22,767 nt of DNA from Agromyces sp. (GTDB lineage Bacteria > Actinomycetota > Actinomycetes > Actinomycetales > Microbacteriaceae): NCBI GenBank assembly GCA_031178025.1, contig JAPSJU010000009.1:1-22767 (forward strand), given 5' to 3'. Numbering within the stretch: position 1 is the stretch's first letter; every line of letters starts with the position of its first letter. Below, piece by piece: positions 1 through 6,307 of this stretch. The notes beneath the pieces are model-generated. The model searched no databases. It saw nothing but the letters and a program-made list of their open reading frames with translations, and was not told the origin of the DNA. A program made the translations under genes and the position numbers.

Positions 1-863
1 GGAGTGCAGAAGTCAGCGCCGAAGATGTTGTCGAATCCCACGATCGACACGTTCTCGGGGACCCGGATGCCGAGGCTCGCCAGGCCGCGCATGAGGCCGA
101 TCGCCATGAGGTCGTTGTAGGCGACTGCGGCCGTACTCGGCGCCGCGGCCAACGCTCGTGCCGCTGAGAGGCCGCCGGCCTGGGTCGGCGAGAACGGCCC
201 GAGACGCTTGGCCCGGAGCCCGAGCTCGTGCGTCGCCTCGCGCAGGGCCTGCCAGCGCACGCCATTGGCCCATGAGGCGTCGGGGCCCGCTACGTAGGTG
301 ATGGTCGTGTGCCCCAGCTCCCCGAGGTGTTCCACGGCCCTGCGCATTCCCCGAGCGTTGTCGGTCGCGACGCTCGCGATGTCGGACATCGAGCGATTGA
401 GCACCACGGTCGGGCGCTGCTTGGCGGCGACCCTGATCGACGAATCCGACATCCGGGACGTGGCGAGCACGACTCCTTCCACCATCGGCAGCGTTCGGTC
501 CAGGGCCTGCCGCTCCGCCTCAACGGACTCCTGCGCATCAGCGACGAGCAAGGTGTACCCGGCCTTCGTCGCGGTCTCCTCCGCGCCTCGCAGGATCTCG
601 AAGAAGAACGGGTTGGTCACGTCGGCGACGATCACGGCCAGCAGCGAGGTGCGCCCGGTGGGAAGCGCTCGCGCGATCGGATTCGTGCGATAGCCCATCG
701 CAGCGGCGACCTGCCGGATTCGCTCCGCCGTCTCGGCATTGACCCTTCCCGGCCTGGAGAACGCCCGCGAGACCGTCGATGGGGCCACGCCGCAGGCCGC
801 CGCGACGTCGTAGATCGTCGGACGCGAGTTGCCGACTGCATCGCCTTGTGAACGGTCCGCCAT
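1..863 (-). CDS. LacI-family transcriptional regulator (3' end outside window)
   Basis: This is a sugar-responsive DNA-binding repressor. The N-terminal LacI helix-turn-helix is clear at about residues 15-42 (TIYDVAAACGVAPSTVSRAF, then RPGRVN). A periplasmic-binding-protein-like effector domain follows (LLAVIVADVTNPFF near residue 65, later VEGVVLATSRMSD and AVAYNDLMAIGLMRGL). The reading frame is open to the window edge at GFDNIFGADFCTP, so about 287 residues are visible and perhaps 50 C-terminal residues are missing. I chose ATG at 863 because the HTH starts about 15 residues later and a -10 element (TAGCAT, 876-871) lies 7 nt upstream. No Shine-Dalgarno is visible, so the mRNA is probably leaderless. 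The gene is divergent from the glucuronate genes. Operator-like palindromes in its own promoter and before uxaC, manD and the GH3 gene suggest autoregulation and local control. The effector is unknown; a hexuronate or aldonate is inferred from context. Confidence 0.93.
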   Translation of the reverse strand, partial: MADRSQGDAVGNSRPTIYDVAAACGVAPSTVSRAFSRPGRVNAETAERIRQVAAAMGYRTNPIARALPTGRTSLLAVIVADVTNPFFFEILRGAEETATKAGYTLLVADAQESVEAERQALDRTLPMVEGVVLATSRMSDSSIRVAAKQRPTVVLNRSMSDIASVATDNARGMRRAVEHLGELGHTTITYVAGPDASWANGVRWQALREATHELGLRAKRLGPFSPTQAGGLSAARALAAAPSTAAVAYNDLMAIGLMRGLASLGIRVPENVSIVGFDNIFGADFCT

Positions 864-870
864 GTCGCGA

Positions 871-899
871 ATGCTAGGCGAGGCGAGGCGCCCGGGCAA
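871..899 (-). promoter_or_regulatory. Promoter of the LacI-family regulator gene
   Basis: Read on the minus strand, a -35 hexamer TTGCCC (899-894), a 17-nt spacer and a -10 hexamer TAGCAT (876-871) are followed after 7 nt by the ATG of the regulator. The -35 lies inside the operator at 894-909, so a bound repressor would block sigma-factor access. The spacing predicts a transcription start at or within 1 nt of the ATG. Confidence 0.6.
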
Positions 900-909
900 C
901 CGGTGGCCA
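894..909. promoter_or_regulatory. LacI-type operator, copy 1 (regulator promoter)
   Basis: GGGCAACCGGTGGCCA matches the local consensus TGGCAAYCGNTTGNCA except at the first base and one base of the right half (GTGGCCA instead of GTTGNCA). The central CG and inverted GGCAA/TTGCC-like halves are typical of LacI-family operators. It overlaps the -35 of the regulator's own promoter, consistent with autorepression. Confidence 0.65.
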
Positions 910-925
910 TCGGGACGTCGCGATC

Positions 926-939
926 GTCAGGCAACTGAC
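926..939. repeat. Short perfect inverted repeat next to operator copy 2
   Basis: GTCAG, then GCAA, then CTGAC form a perfect 5-bp inverted repeat with a 4-nt spacer, touching the left end of the operator at 939-954. It could be a site for a second regulator, or chance. No family is assigned. Confidence 0.3.
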
Positions 940-954
940 GGCAACCGATTGCGC
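939..954. promoter_or_regulatory. LacI-type operator, copy 2 (between regulator and LarE-like fragment)
   Basis: CGGCAACCGATTGCGC shares GGCAACCG and ATTG with the other copies; the right flank is degenerate. Its centre is 45 bp from that of copy 1, which could allow a repressor to bridge the two. Read on the plus strand, TTGCGC (949-954) followed after 17 nt by GCAAAT (972-977) could be a weak promoter directed at the LarE-like fragment. Confidence 0.6.
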
Positions 955-1019
955 TTCCGTCGGGTGCGCAGGCAAATGGGAGATCAGGATGCCGCACGCT
1001 CGACTCGTTCGAGTATCGA

Positions 1020-1256
1020 GTGAGGATACGCGTGGAGAGTGACGAGATGCTCGCCGAGGTCGACATGGCGGAATCCGAGCTTCGCCGGCTCGGGCTCGGC
1101 CATGTCCGGGTGCGTCCTGACCGGGATGTCGCCTGGCTCGACGTGCCGCTCGGCGACATCGGGATGATCACGACCGACCCTCTTCGGAACGAGGTCCTGA
1201 AGGCGGTGCGCGCGGCTGGATTCCGCCGAGTCGCCGTCGATCTCGCGGGAGGGTAG
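1020..1256 (+). pseudogene. LarE-like C-terminal fragment (probable relic)
   Basis: The open frame encodes 78 residues resembling only the C-terminal end of LarE, the ATP-dependent sulfur transferase that builds the nickel-pincer cofactor of lactate racemase and its relatives. The resemblance is the pattern LAEVDMAESELRRLGLGHVR...DVAWLDVP, then LRNEVLKAVRAAGFRRVAVDLAG. The N-terminal PP-loop ATPase domain (SGGxDS) and the catalytic region are absent. The frame is open upstream only to a stop at 936-938, and the expected RVRHHGD motif reads RVRPDRD here. The GTG at 1020 has no good Shine-Dalgarno. I therefore read it as a decayed remnant rather than a working gene, although a short expressed peptide cannot be excluded. 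The family call rests on remembered motifs, not on a search. Confidence 0.5.
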
Positions 1257-1299
1257 CCCCGGCCGTCCGTGCCGCTCGCTCGGCTTCCATGGCCACAAA

Positions 1300-1315
1300 T
1301 GGCAACCGGTTGACA
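1300..1315. promoter_or_regulatory. LacI-type operator, copy 3 (uxaC promoter)
   Basis: TGGCAACCGGTTGACA is a near-palindrome and one of the best matches in the set. Its last six bases, TTGACA (1310-1315), are also a perfect -35 hexamer, so repressor binding and polymerase binding are mutually exclusive here. Confidence 0.75.
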
Positions 1316-1338
1316 GCGGTTCGGCGCGATTTGATCAT
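1310..1338 (+). promoter_or_regulatory. Promoter of uxaC-uxuB
   Basis: A consensus -35 TTGACA (1310-1315), an exact 17-nt spacer and a -10 GATCAT (1333-1338, 4 of 6) are followed by 6 nt and the GTG start of uxaC at 1345. This geometry predicts a transcript that starts at or next to the start codon, meaning leaderless translation. Confidence 0.65.
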
Positions 1339-1344
1339 TGGACG

Positions 1345-2751
1345 GTGCCAGCGACGCTAGAACTCGACCCCGACCGACTGCTTCCCGTCGACCCGGAGAC
1401 ACGTGCCGTCGCCCGCGGTCTGTACGAGTCCGTTGCCACGCTGCCGATCCTCTCGCCGCACGGTCACGTCGACCCGGCAATGCTCCTCGATGACAACGCC
1501 TTCTCCGACCCCGCCGACCTGTTCATCACCCGCGATCACTACGTCACCCGACTGCTCCACGCGGCGGGGCACGATCTGGCCGATCTCGGCGCAGGGCGCG
1601 CCGAGGTGACCGATCCCCGTGCGGTGTGGCGCCTGCTCGCCGAGAACTGGCACCTGCTCGCGGGAACCGCCTCCGGCTACTGGCTCACCCACGAGCTCGT
1701 CACGCTGTTCGGCATCGACGAAGAGCCGTCGCCGGCGACGGCGGACGCGACGTACGACGCCATCGCATCGCATCTCTCCGACGCCGCATACCGCCCTCGC
1801 GCACTCTTCGAGCGTTTCCGCATCGAGGTCTTGGCGACCACGGATGACCCGATGGATGACCTCGCTGCCCATGCAGCGCTTGCTCGCGACGCGTCGTTCC
1901 CGGGGCGGGTGCTGCCGACCTTCCGGCCCGACGCGTATCTGGACCCGACGGCGCCGGACTTCGTGCAGCGGATCGAGCGGCTCACGGCATCGAACGGCAC
2001 CCCCGCGGACGACTTCATCGGATACCTCGATGCGCTCGAGGCACGCCGCGCACACTTCGTCGCACACGGAGCAGTCTCGGCCGACCATGGGGTGCGGGAG
2101 CCGTTCACCGTCGACCTGACCGACGACGAGGCATCCTCGCTCTATGCGCGTGCGGTCGCCGGCGATCTCGACGCAGCGGGCGCGCGGGCCTTCCGCGGCA
2201 ACATGCTCCTGCGGATGGCGGGGATGAGCGCACGCGACGGACTGGTGATGACCATCCACGCCGGCGTCCACCGAAACCACTCGACCGCGACCTTCGACCG
2301 ATACGGTGCCGACACCGGCCACGACATCCCCGTTGCGACGACGTATACCGAGAACCTTCGACCGCTGCTCGAGCGCCACGGTCTCGCGCCGAGCCTCCAC
2401 CTCGTGCTGTTCACCGTGGACGAGACGGTGTACTCACGGGAGTTGGCTCCACTCGCGGGCTTCTACCCGAGCGTCTTCATCGGTGCTCCGTGGTGGTTCC
2501 TCGATGCTCCGGACGCGGTGCTCCGCTTCCGCGCCGCGGTGACCGAGACCGCAGGTTTCTATCGAGGTTCCGGCTTCATCGACGACACCCGCGCATTCCT
2601 GTCCATCCCCGCCCGCCACGACATGGCGCGACGCCTCGACTCGGCCTTCCTCGCCCGCCTGGTGCGCGAGGGGCGCATCACCCTCGACCAGGCCGAGCGC
2701 ATCGCGGTGGACCTCGTCGACAGCGTGCCACGCAGGGCCTTCAAGCTGTGA
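1345..2751 (+). CDS. uxaC: Glucuronate isomerase (uronate isomerase)
   Basis: UxaC interconverts D-glucuronate and D-fructuronate (and D-galacturonate and D-tagaturonate) in the cytoplasm, the first step of hexuronate breakdown. The 468-residue product has the usual family length. It begins with the metal-binding His-x-His of this amidohydrolase-superfamily TIM barrel in SPHGHVDP (H39, H41), followed by LLDDNAFSDPADLF and DHYVTRLLHAAG, as in actinobacterial UxaC. Later segments MTIHAGVHRNHS, DIPVATTYTENL and GAPWWFLD also fit the family. The GTG start at 1345 is preceded by a promoter ending 6 nt upstream and by no clear Shine-Dalgarno, so the mRNA is probably leaderless. It overlaps uxuB by 4 nt (GTGA), indicating translational coupling. 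Control by the divergent LacI regulator is inferred from the operator over the -35. Confidence 0.95.
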   Translation: MPATLELDPDRLLPVDPETRAVARGLYESVATLPILSPHGHVDPAMLLDDNAFSDPADLFITRDHYVTRLLHAAGHDLADLGAGRAEVTDPRAVWRLLAENWHLLAGTASGYWLTHELVTLFGIDEEPSPATADATYDAIASHLSDAAYRPRALFERFRIEVLATTDDPMDDLAAHAALARDASFPGRVLPTFRPDAYLDPTAPDFVQRIERLTASNGTPADDFIGYLDALEARRAHFVAHGAVSADHGVREPFTVDLTDDEASSLYARAVAGDLDAAGARAFRGNMLLRMAGMSARDGLVMTIHAGVHRNHSTATFDRYGADTGHDIPVATTYTENLRPLLERHGLAPSLHLVLFTVDETVYSRELAPLAGFYPSVFIGAPWWFLDAPDAVLRFRAAVTETAGFYRGSGFIDDTRAFLSIPARHDMARRLDSAFLARLVREGRITLDQAERIAVDLVDSVPRRAFKL

Positions 2752-4181
2752 GCGCGAACCTCGATGTCTTCCCCGCCGACCTGACCCGTCCGAACGCCGC
2801 AGCGCGCTCGGGAAGGCCGCTCGATCGAGCGCCCGTGCGCTTGGCGCACGTCGGACTCGGGGCGTTCCACCGCGCACATCAGGCCTGGTACACGGATGCG
2901 TCGGATGAGGCGAACGAGTGGGGCATCCGGGCGTTCTCCGGCCGCAGTCCCCGTGCGGCTGTGGAACTGGCGGCACAGGATGGCCTGTACTCGCTCATCG
3001 AGAGGTCGGCGCATGGGGACGAGGTCACCCTGGTCGACTCGGTCGTGGACGCCGTCGACGGCGCTCGCGTCGACGATCTGGTGGAGACGCTCGCCGCACC
3101 CACCACGTCGCTCGTCACCCTGACGATCACCGAGTCGGGATACGCGGTCGATGCCGAGCACCGACCCGACCTCACCCGGGACGACGTCGCCGCCGATGTG
3201 GCATGGCTCCGTGAGCACCTCCGTTCTGCGAACCTCGATCTGTCGACGGCGCCCCGTACTGCGCTGGCGCGAGTGCTGGTGGGACTCGAAGCCCGCCGCC
3301 GGCTCGGTGCGGGGCCACTGTCGGTGGTCCCGTGCGACAACCTCCCATCGAATGGAGAACTCACGCGGACGGCGCTGCGCTCGCTGGCCGAACTGGCCTC
3401 GGCGCCTCGAACACTCGAGTATCTCGAGGAGCACATCTCCTTCGTCACCACCTCGGTCGATCGGATCACGCCGGCGACGAGGCGTGAGGACATCGCCGTC
3501 GTCCAGGCATCGACCGGGTGGAGGGACCGGTCCCCCGTCGTCGCCGAACCGTTCCACGATTGGGTGCTCAGCGGCGACTTCCGAGCGGGCAGACCGGCCT
3601 GGGAGCGGGCGGGGGCGCAGTTCGTCGATGACATCGAGCCGTTCGAGCGCCGGAAGCTCTGGCTGCTGAACGGGGCCCACTCGCTCCTGGCCTACGCCGG
3701 CGCCGCTCGAGGCCACTCCACGGTCGCAGAGGCGATCGCCGATGCGACCGTCCGCTCGTGGGTCGAGGAGTTCTGGACCGAGGCGGCACGTCACCTTCCC
3801 GAGGAATTCCTCGGGTTGGACGGCTACCGCGCAGCGCTTCTCAGCCGCTTCGACAACGGCCGCATCCAGCATCTGCTCGGACAGATCGGCCAGGACGGGA
3901 CGACGAAGCTCCGCGTGCGTGTGGCGCCGGTGCTGCTCGCCGAACGCGCGGCAGGCAACGCGGCGGATGGATCCGTCCGCGCGCTCGGCGCGTGGGTCGC
4001 TCTCGCCCGCGCCGACGCCCTTCCTTCCGATCGCGTCGGCTCCGCCCTGCCGGAGGCTGCGGGCCGACCCGGTGAAGCCGCCGTCGTCGCCCTCCTGAGC
4101 CTCATCGACCCACGGCTCATCGAGGACCCGGCGGTCGTCGCGGCGGTGTGGCGTGCCGCCGGGGATTTCATCGTCGCCTGA
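2748..4181 (+). CDS. uxuB: Fructuronate reductase / mannonate oxidoreductase (mannitol dehydrogenase family)
   Basis: The product (477 residues) is a long-chain mannitol-dehydrogenase-family polyol/uronate reductase. The Rossmann nucleotide-binding start is VGLGAFHRAHQ (residues 35-45). The catalytic Lys-Asn-His signature is KLWLLNGAHS (K303, N308, H311). Family members reduce D-fructuronate to D-mannonate (UxuB), D-tagaturonate to D-altronate (UxaB), or oxidise mannitol or arabinitol. Position between uxaC and manD makes the fructuronate-to-mannonate reaction by far the best fit, with NADH the usual cofactor. The GTG start at 2748 overlaps the uxaC stop (GTGA), which favours it over the longer open frame beginning at 2490 inside uxaC. 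Transcription should come from the uxaC promoter. I see no terminator after it before the manD operator. Confidence 0.92.
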   Translation: MSANLDVFPADLTRPNAAARSGRPLDRAPVRLAHVGLGAFHRAHQAWYTDASDEANEWGIRAFSGRSPRAAVELAAQDGLYSLIERSAHGDEVTLVDSVVDAVDGARVDDLVETLAAPTTSLVTLTITESGYAVDAEHRPDLTRDDVAADVAWLREHLRSANLDLSTAPRTALARVLVGLEARRRLGAGPLSVVPCDNLPSNGELTRTALRSLAELASAPRTLEYLEEHISFVTTSVDRITPATRREDIAVVQASTGWRDRSPVVAEPFHDWVLSGDFRAGRPAWERAGAQFVDDIEPFERRKLWLLNGAHSLLAYAGAARGHSTVAEAIADATVRSWVEEFWTEAARHLPEEFLGLDGYRAALLSRFDNGRIQHLLGQIGQDGTTKLRVRVAPVLLAERAAGNAADGSVRALGAWVALARADALPSDRVGSALPEAAGRPGEAAVVALLSLIDPRLIEDPAVVAAVWRAAGDFIVA

Positions 4182-4196
4182 GTCACAGGCAACAAG

Positions 4197-4212
4197 TGGC
4201 AATCGGTTGCCA
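4197..4212. promoter_or_regulatory. LacI-type operator, copy 4 (manD promoter region)
   Basis: TGGCAATCGGTTGCCA has perfectly inverted 6-bp outer arms (TGGCAA/TTGCCA). The right arm, TTGCCA at 4207-4212, is a 5-of-6 match to a -35. At 17-18 nt spacing I see only a poor -10 (TCCACT, 4231-4236), so the exact promoter is uncertain. The operator lies 70 nt before the manD start. Confidence 0.75.
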
Positions 4213-4281
4213 GCTCCGAAGCACGCATGTTCCACTGGGCATCTCGGCCGCACGGCCGACCGATATTCGCACGGAGTACTC

Positions 4282-5520
4282 ATGATCATCGACAAAGCCG
4301 AAGTCATCGTCACCAGTCCCGGCAGGAACTTCGTCACGTTGCGACTGACGACCGCCGATGGCCACGTCGGCATCGGAGACGGCACGCTGAACGGACGCGA
4401 GCTCGCGGTCGTCAGCTACCTCAGGGACCACGTCGCACCCCTCCTCATCGGCAGCGACGCGAGCCGCATCGAAGACACCTGGCAGTTCCTCTATCGCAGC
4501 GCCTACTGGCGACGCGGGCCGGTGACGATGGCCGCGATCGCCGCGGTCGACATGGCCCTGTGGGACATCAAGGGCAAGGCCGCCGGCATGCCGGTGTATC
4601 AGCTGCTGGGTGGGGCGAGCCGCAACGGGCTCATGGCCTACGGGCACGCGTCGGGCAAGACGAACGAGGAACTCTTCGACTCCATCCGCGCCCACCAGGA
4701 GCTGGGCTACCGTTCGATCCGGGTCCAGACCGGCGTGCCGGGTCTGAAGTCCATCTACGGCATCGCGTCGAACGCCACCTTCGAAGCCAACGACGGCGTG
4801 CGCTACGACCACGAGCCGGCGCAGCGCGGCGCGTTCCCGGCGGAGGAGGACTGGGACACCCGCTCCTACCTCCGGCATATCCCGACCGTGTTCGAGGCGG
4901 TACGCAACGAGTTCGGCCCCGAGCTGCCGCTGCTTCACGACGCGCACCACCGGCTGACGCCAATCCAGGCCGCGCAGCTCGGCAAGTCGCTCGAGCCCTA
5001 CGACCTCTTCTGGCTCGAGGACTGCACACCGGCCGAGAACCAGGAGGCGCTGCGCCTCGTGCGTCAGCACACCACGACGCCCCTGGCAATCGGCGAGATC
5101 TTCAACACCGTGTGGGACTACCAGCAGATCATCCGCGAGCAGCTCATCGACTACGTGCGGTCGGCGGTGACGCACACGGGCGGCATCAGCCACCTGAAGA
5201 AGGTGCTCGACTACGCCTCGCAGTACCAGATCAAGTCGGGCATGCACGGACCGACTGACGTCTCGCCGGTCGGCATGGCCGCGGCGATGCACCTCGGACT
5301 GGCCATCCACAACTTCGGCATCCAGGAGTACATGCAGCACTCCGCGCAGACGGACTCCGTCTTCAAGCAGAGCTACTCATGGTCGAACGGCTTCCTGCAC
5401 CCCGGAAACGAGCCGGGGCTCGGCGTCACGCTCGACGTCGACGAGGCCGGCAAGTACCCCTACGAGCAGGCCTACCTCCCGTTCAACCGGCTCGCGGACG
5501 GAACGGTTCACGACTGGTGA
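4282..5520 (+). CDS. manD: D-mannonate dehydratase, enolase superfamily (ManD/RspA type)
   Basis: ManD dehydrates D-mannonate to 2-keto-3-deoxy-D-gluconate. The 412-residue product has the full ManD set of residues: R147 and Y159 at the same numbers as in characterised ManD, metal ligands D220, E246 and E272 (LLHDAHH, WLEDCTP, IGEIFN), the acid/base candidates H222 and H322, and a C-terminal tryptophan (HDW). The residue after H322-G is proline (P324). From memory of ManD enzymology, an equivalent Pro marks low-efficiency members that also act on D-gluconate, while the efficient mannonate-specific ones carry Ala. The start at 4282 is supported by GGAG (4273-4276) 5 nt upstream, unlike the leaderless uxaC. 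An operator lies upstream, and the stop codon overlaps gntK. The enzyme replaces the unrelated UxuA found in enterobacteria. Confidence 0.94.
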   Translation: MIIDKAEVIVTSPGRNFVTLRLTTADGHVGIGDGTLNGRELAVVSYLRDHVAPLLIGSDASRIEDTWQFLYRSAYWRRGPVTMAAIAAVDMALWDIKGKAAGMPVYQLLGGASRNGLMAYGHASGKTNEELFDSIRAHQELGYRSIRVQTGVPGLKSIYGIASNATFEANDGVRYDHEPAQRGAFPAEEDWDTRSYLRHIPTVFEAVRNEFGPELPLLHDAHHRLTPIQAAQLGKSLEPYDLFWLEDCTPAENQEALRLVRQHTTTPLAIGEIFNTVWDYQQIIREQLIDYVRSAVTHTGGISHLKKVLDYASQYQIKSGMHGPTDVSPVGMAAAMHLGLAIHNFGIQEYMQHSAQTDSVFKQSYSWSNGFLHPGNEPGLGVTLDVDEAGKYPYEQAYLPFNRLADGTVHDW

Positions 5521-6020
5521 CGCAGGGCGCCCCGCTCGTGTGCGTGATGGGCGTGTCAGCGGCGGGCAAGTCCACCGTCGGCCTCGCGCTCGCCGCCGCG
5601 TTCGGCGTACCCTTCGTCGACGCCGACGACCTGCACCCGGCTGCCAACCGCGCGAAGATGACGTCGGGGACGCCCCTGACCGATGAGGACCGATGGCCGT
5701 GGCTGGATGCCGTCGGCGCGCGGTTCCGCGAGCAGCGGGAGGCCGGCATCGTGGTGGCCTGCAGCGCATTGCGTCGCGCCTACCGTGACCGCATCCGTGC
5801 CGCCGAGCCCGACGTGGTGTTCGTGCACCTCCACGGCTCTCCGGAACTGCTCGCCGCTCGCGCCGGCGCTCGGTCCGACCACTTCATGCCGGCAGCGCTC
5901 CTCGAATCGCAGTTCGCGATACTCGAGGACCTGGCACCGGGTGAATCCGGCATGACCGTCGTCGTCGACAGGCCGCCACAGGACCTCGTCGCCGAGATCG
6001 TCGGGCGCGTACTGCCCTGA
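5517..6020 (+). CDS. gntK: Gluconokinase (GntK family)
   Basis: GntK phosphorylates D-gluconate to 6-phosphogluconate with ATP. The 167-residue protein has the normal family length. It shows a P-loop GVSAAGKST (residues 12-20), the DADDLHP segment (35-41), then N..KM.SG.PL.DEDRWPWL and CSALRRAYRDRIR, all typical of this kinase. The GTG at 5517 overlaps the manD stop (GTGA), which implies coupled translation and sets the start. This is not a PfkB-type KDG kinase, so it does not obviously continue the mannonate route. It would make sense if gluconate is also a substrate of the locus, either phosphorylated here and passed to gnd, or dehydrated by ManD. A PfkB-type KDG kinase must be encoded elsewhere if the uronate route is to work. 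Confidence 0.9.
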   Translation: MTQGAPLVCVMGVSAAGKSTVGLALAAAFGVPFVDADDLHPAANRAKMTSGTPLTDEDRWPWLDAVGARFREQREAGIVVACSALRRAYRDRIRAAEPDVVFVHLHGSPELLAARAGARSDHFMPAALLESQFAILEDLAPGESGMTVVVDRPPQDLVAEIVGRVLP

Positions 6021-6307
6021 TCTCGGTCGCAGCCCGTCACCGCGATCATGCAGCTCCTCGGCGGAGGGTCCGAGCACGGCGGGCCATCGATGACGCCCTC
6101 CGGACCGGCCGACGATCGGGCGGGCACGGGCCCGGAATCCCCGGGCGATGCAACCCATGGCAATCGCTTGTCGCGTTGCGCGGGCTCACCGAGACTTGGC
6201 AGACCTGGGATGAGCCAGGCAGCCGGACAGGCGATTCGGACCGTCGGTGCATCACGAAGTGGGCACCGTCGGCGACCTTCCGGCATTCAGTTCAAAGGAG
6301 ATCTGGG
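6021..6307 (+). other. Intergenic region between gntK and the GH3 gene
   Basis: This stretch of nearly 300 bases holds a G+C hairpin (6130-6146, GCCCGG/CCGGGC with a 5-nt loop and no T-run), operator copy 5 (6158-6173) and the ribosome binding site of the next gene (AAAGGAG, 6294-6300). No coding region is supported; short open frames across it lack start signals and family features. Confidence 0.5.
6158..6173. promoter_or_regulatory. LacI-type operator, copy 5 (upstream of GH3 gene)
   Basis: TGGCAATCGCTTGTCG matches the consensus except at its last base and carries the central CG. It sits 135 nt before the GH3 start. The right half TTGTCG (6168-6173), with GAGACT 17 nt later (6191-6196), could be a weak promoter. 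The flanks GCAAC (6150-6154) and GTTGC (6175-6179) form an additional outer inverted repeat. Confidence 0.7.

Noticed and set aside
632..1480. Minus-strand open frame of 282 codons spanning the regulator promoter and the start of uxaC
   Set aside because: It crosses the operators, the LacI gene start and uxaC in the wrong frame, with no recognisable domain.
2490..2747. Upstream extension of the uxuB frame inside uxaC
   Set aside because: The extension is Arg/Pro/His-rich and not family-like; the GTG at 2748 overlapping the uxaC stop is the natural coupled start.
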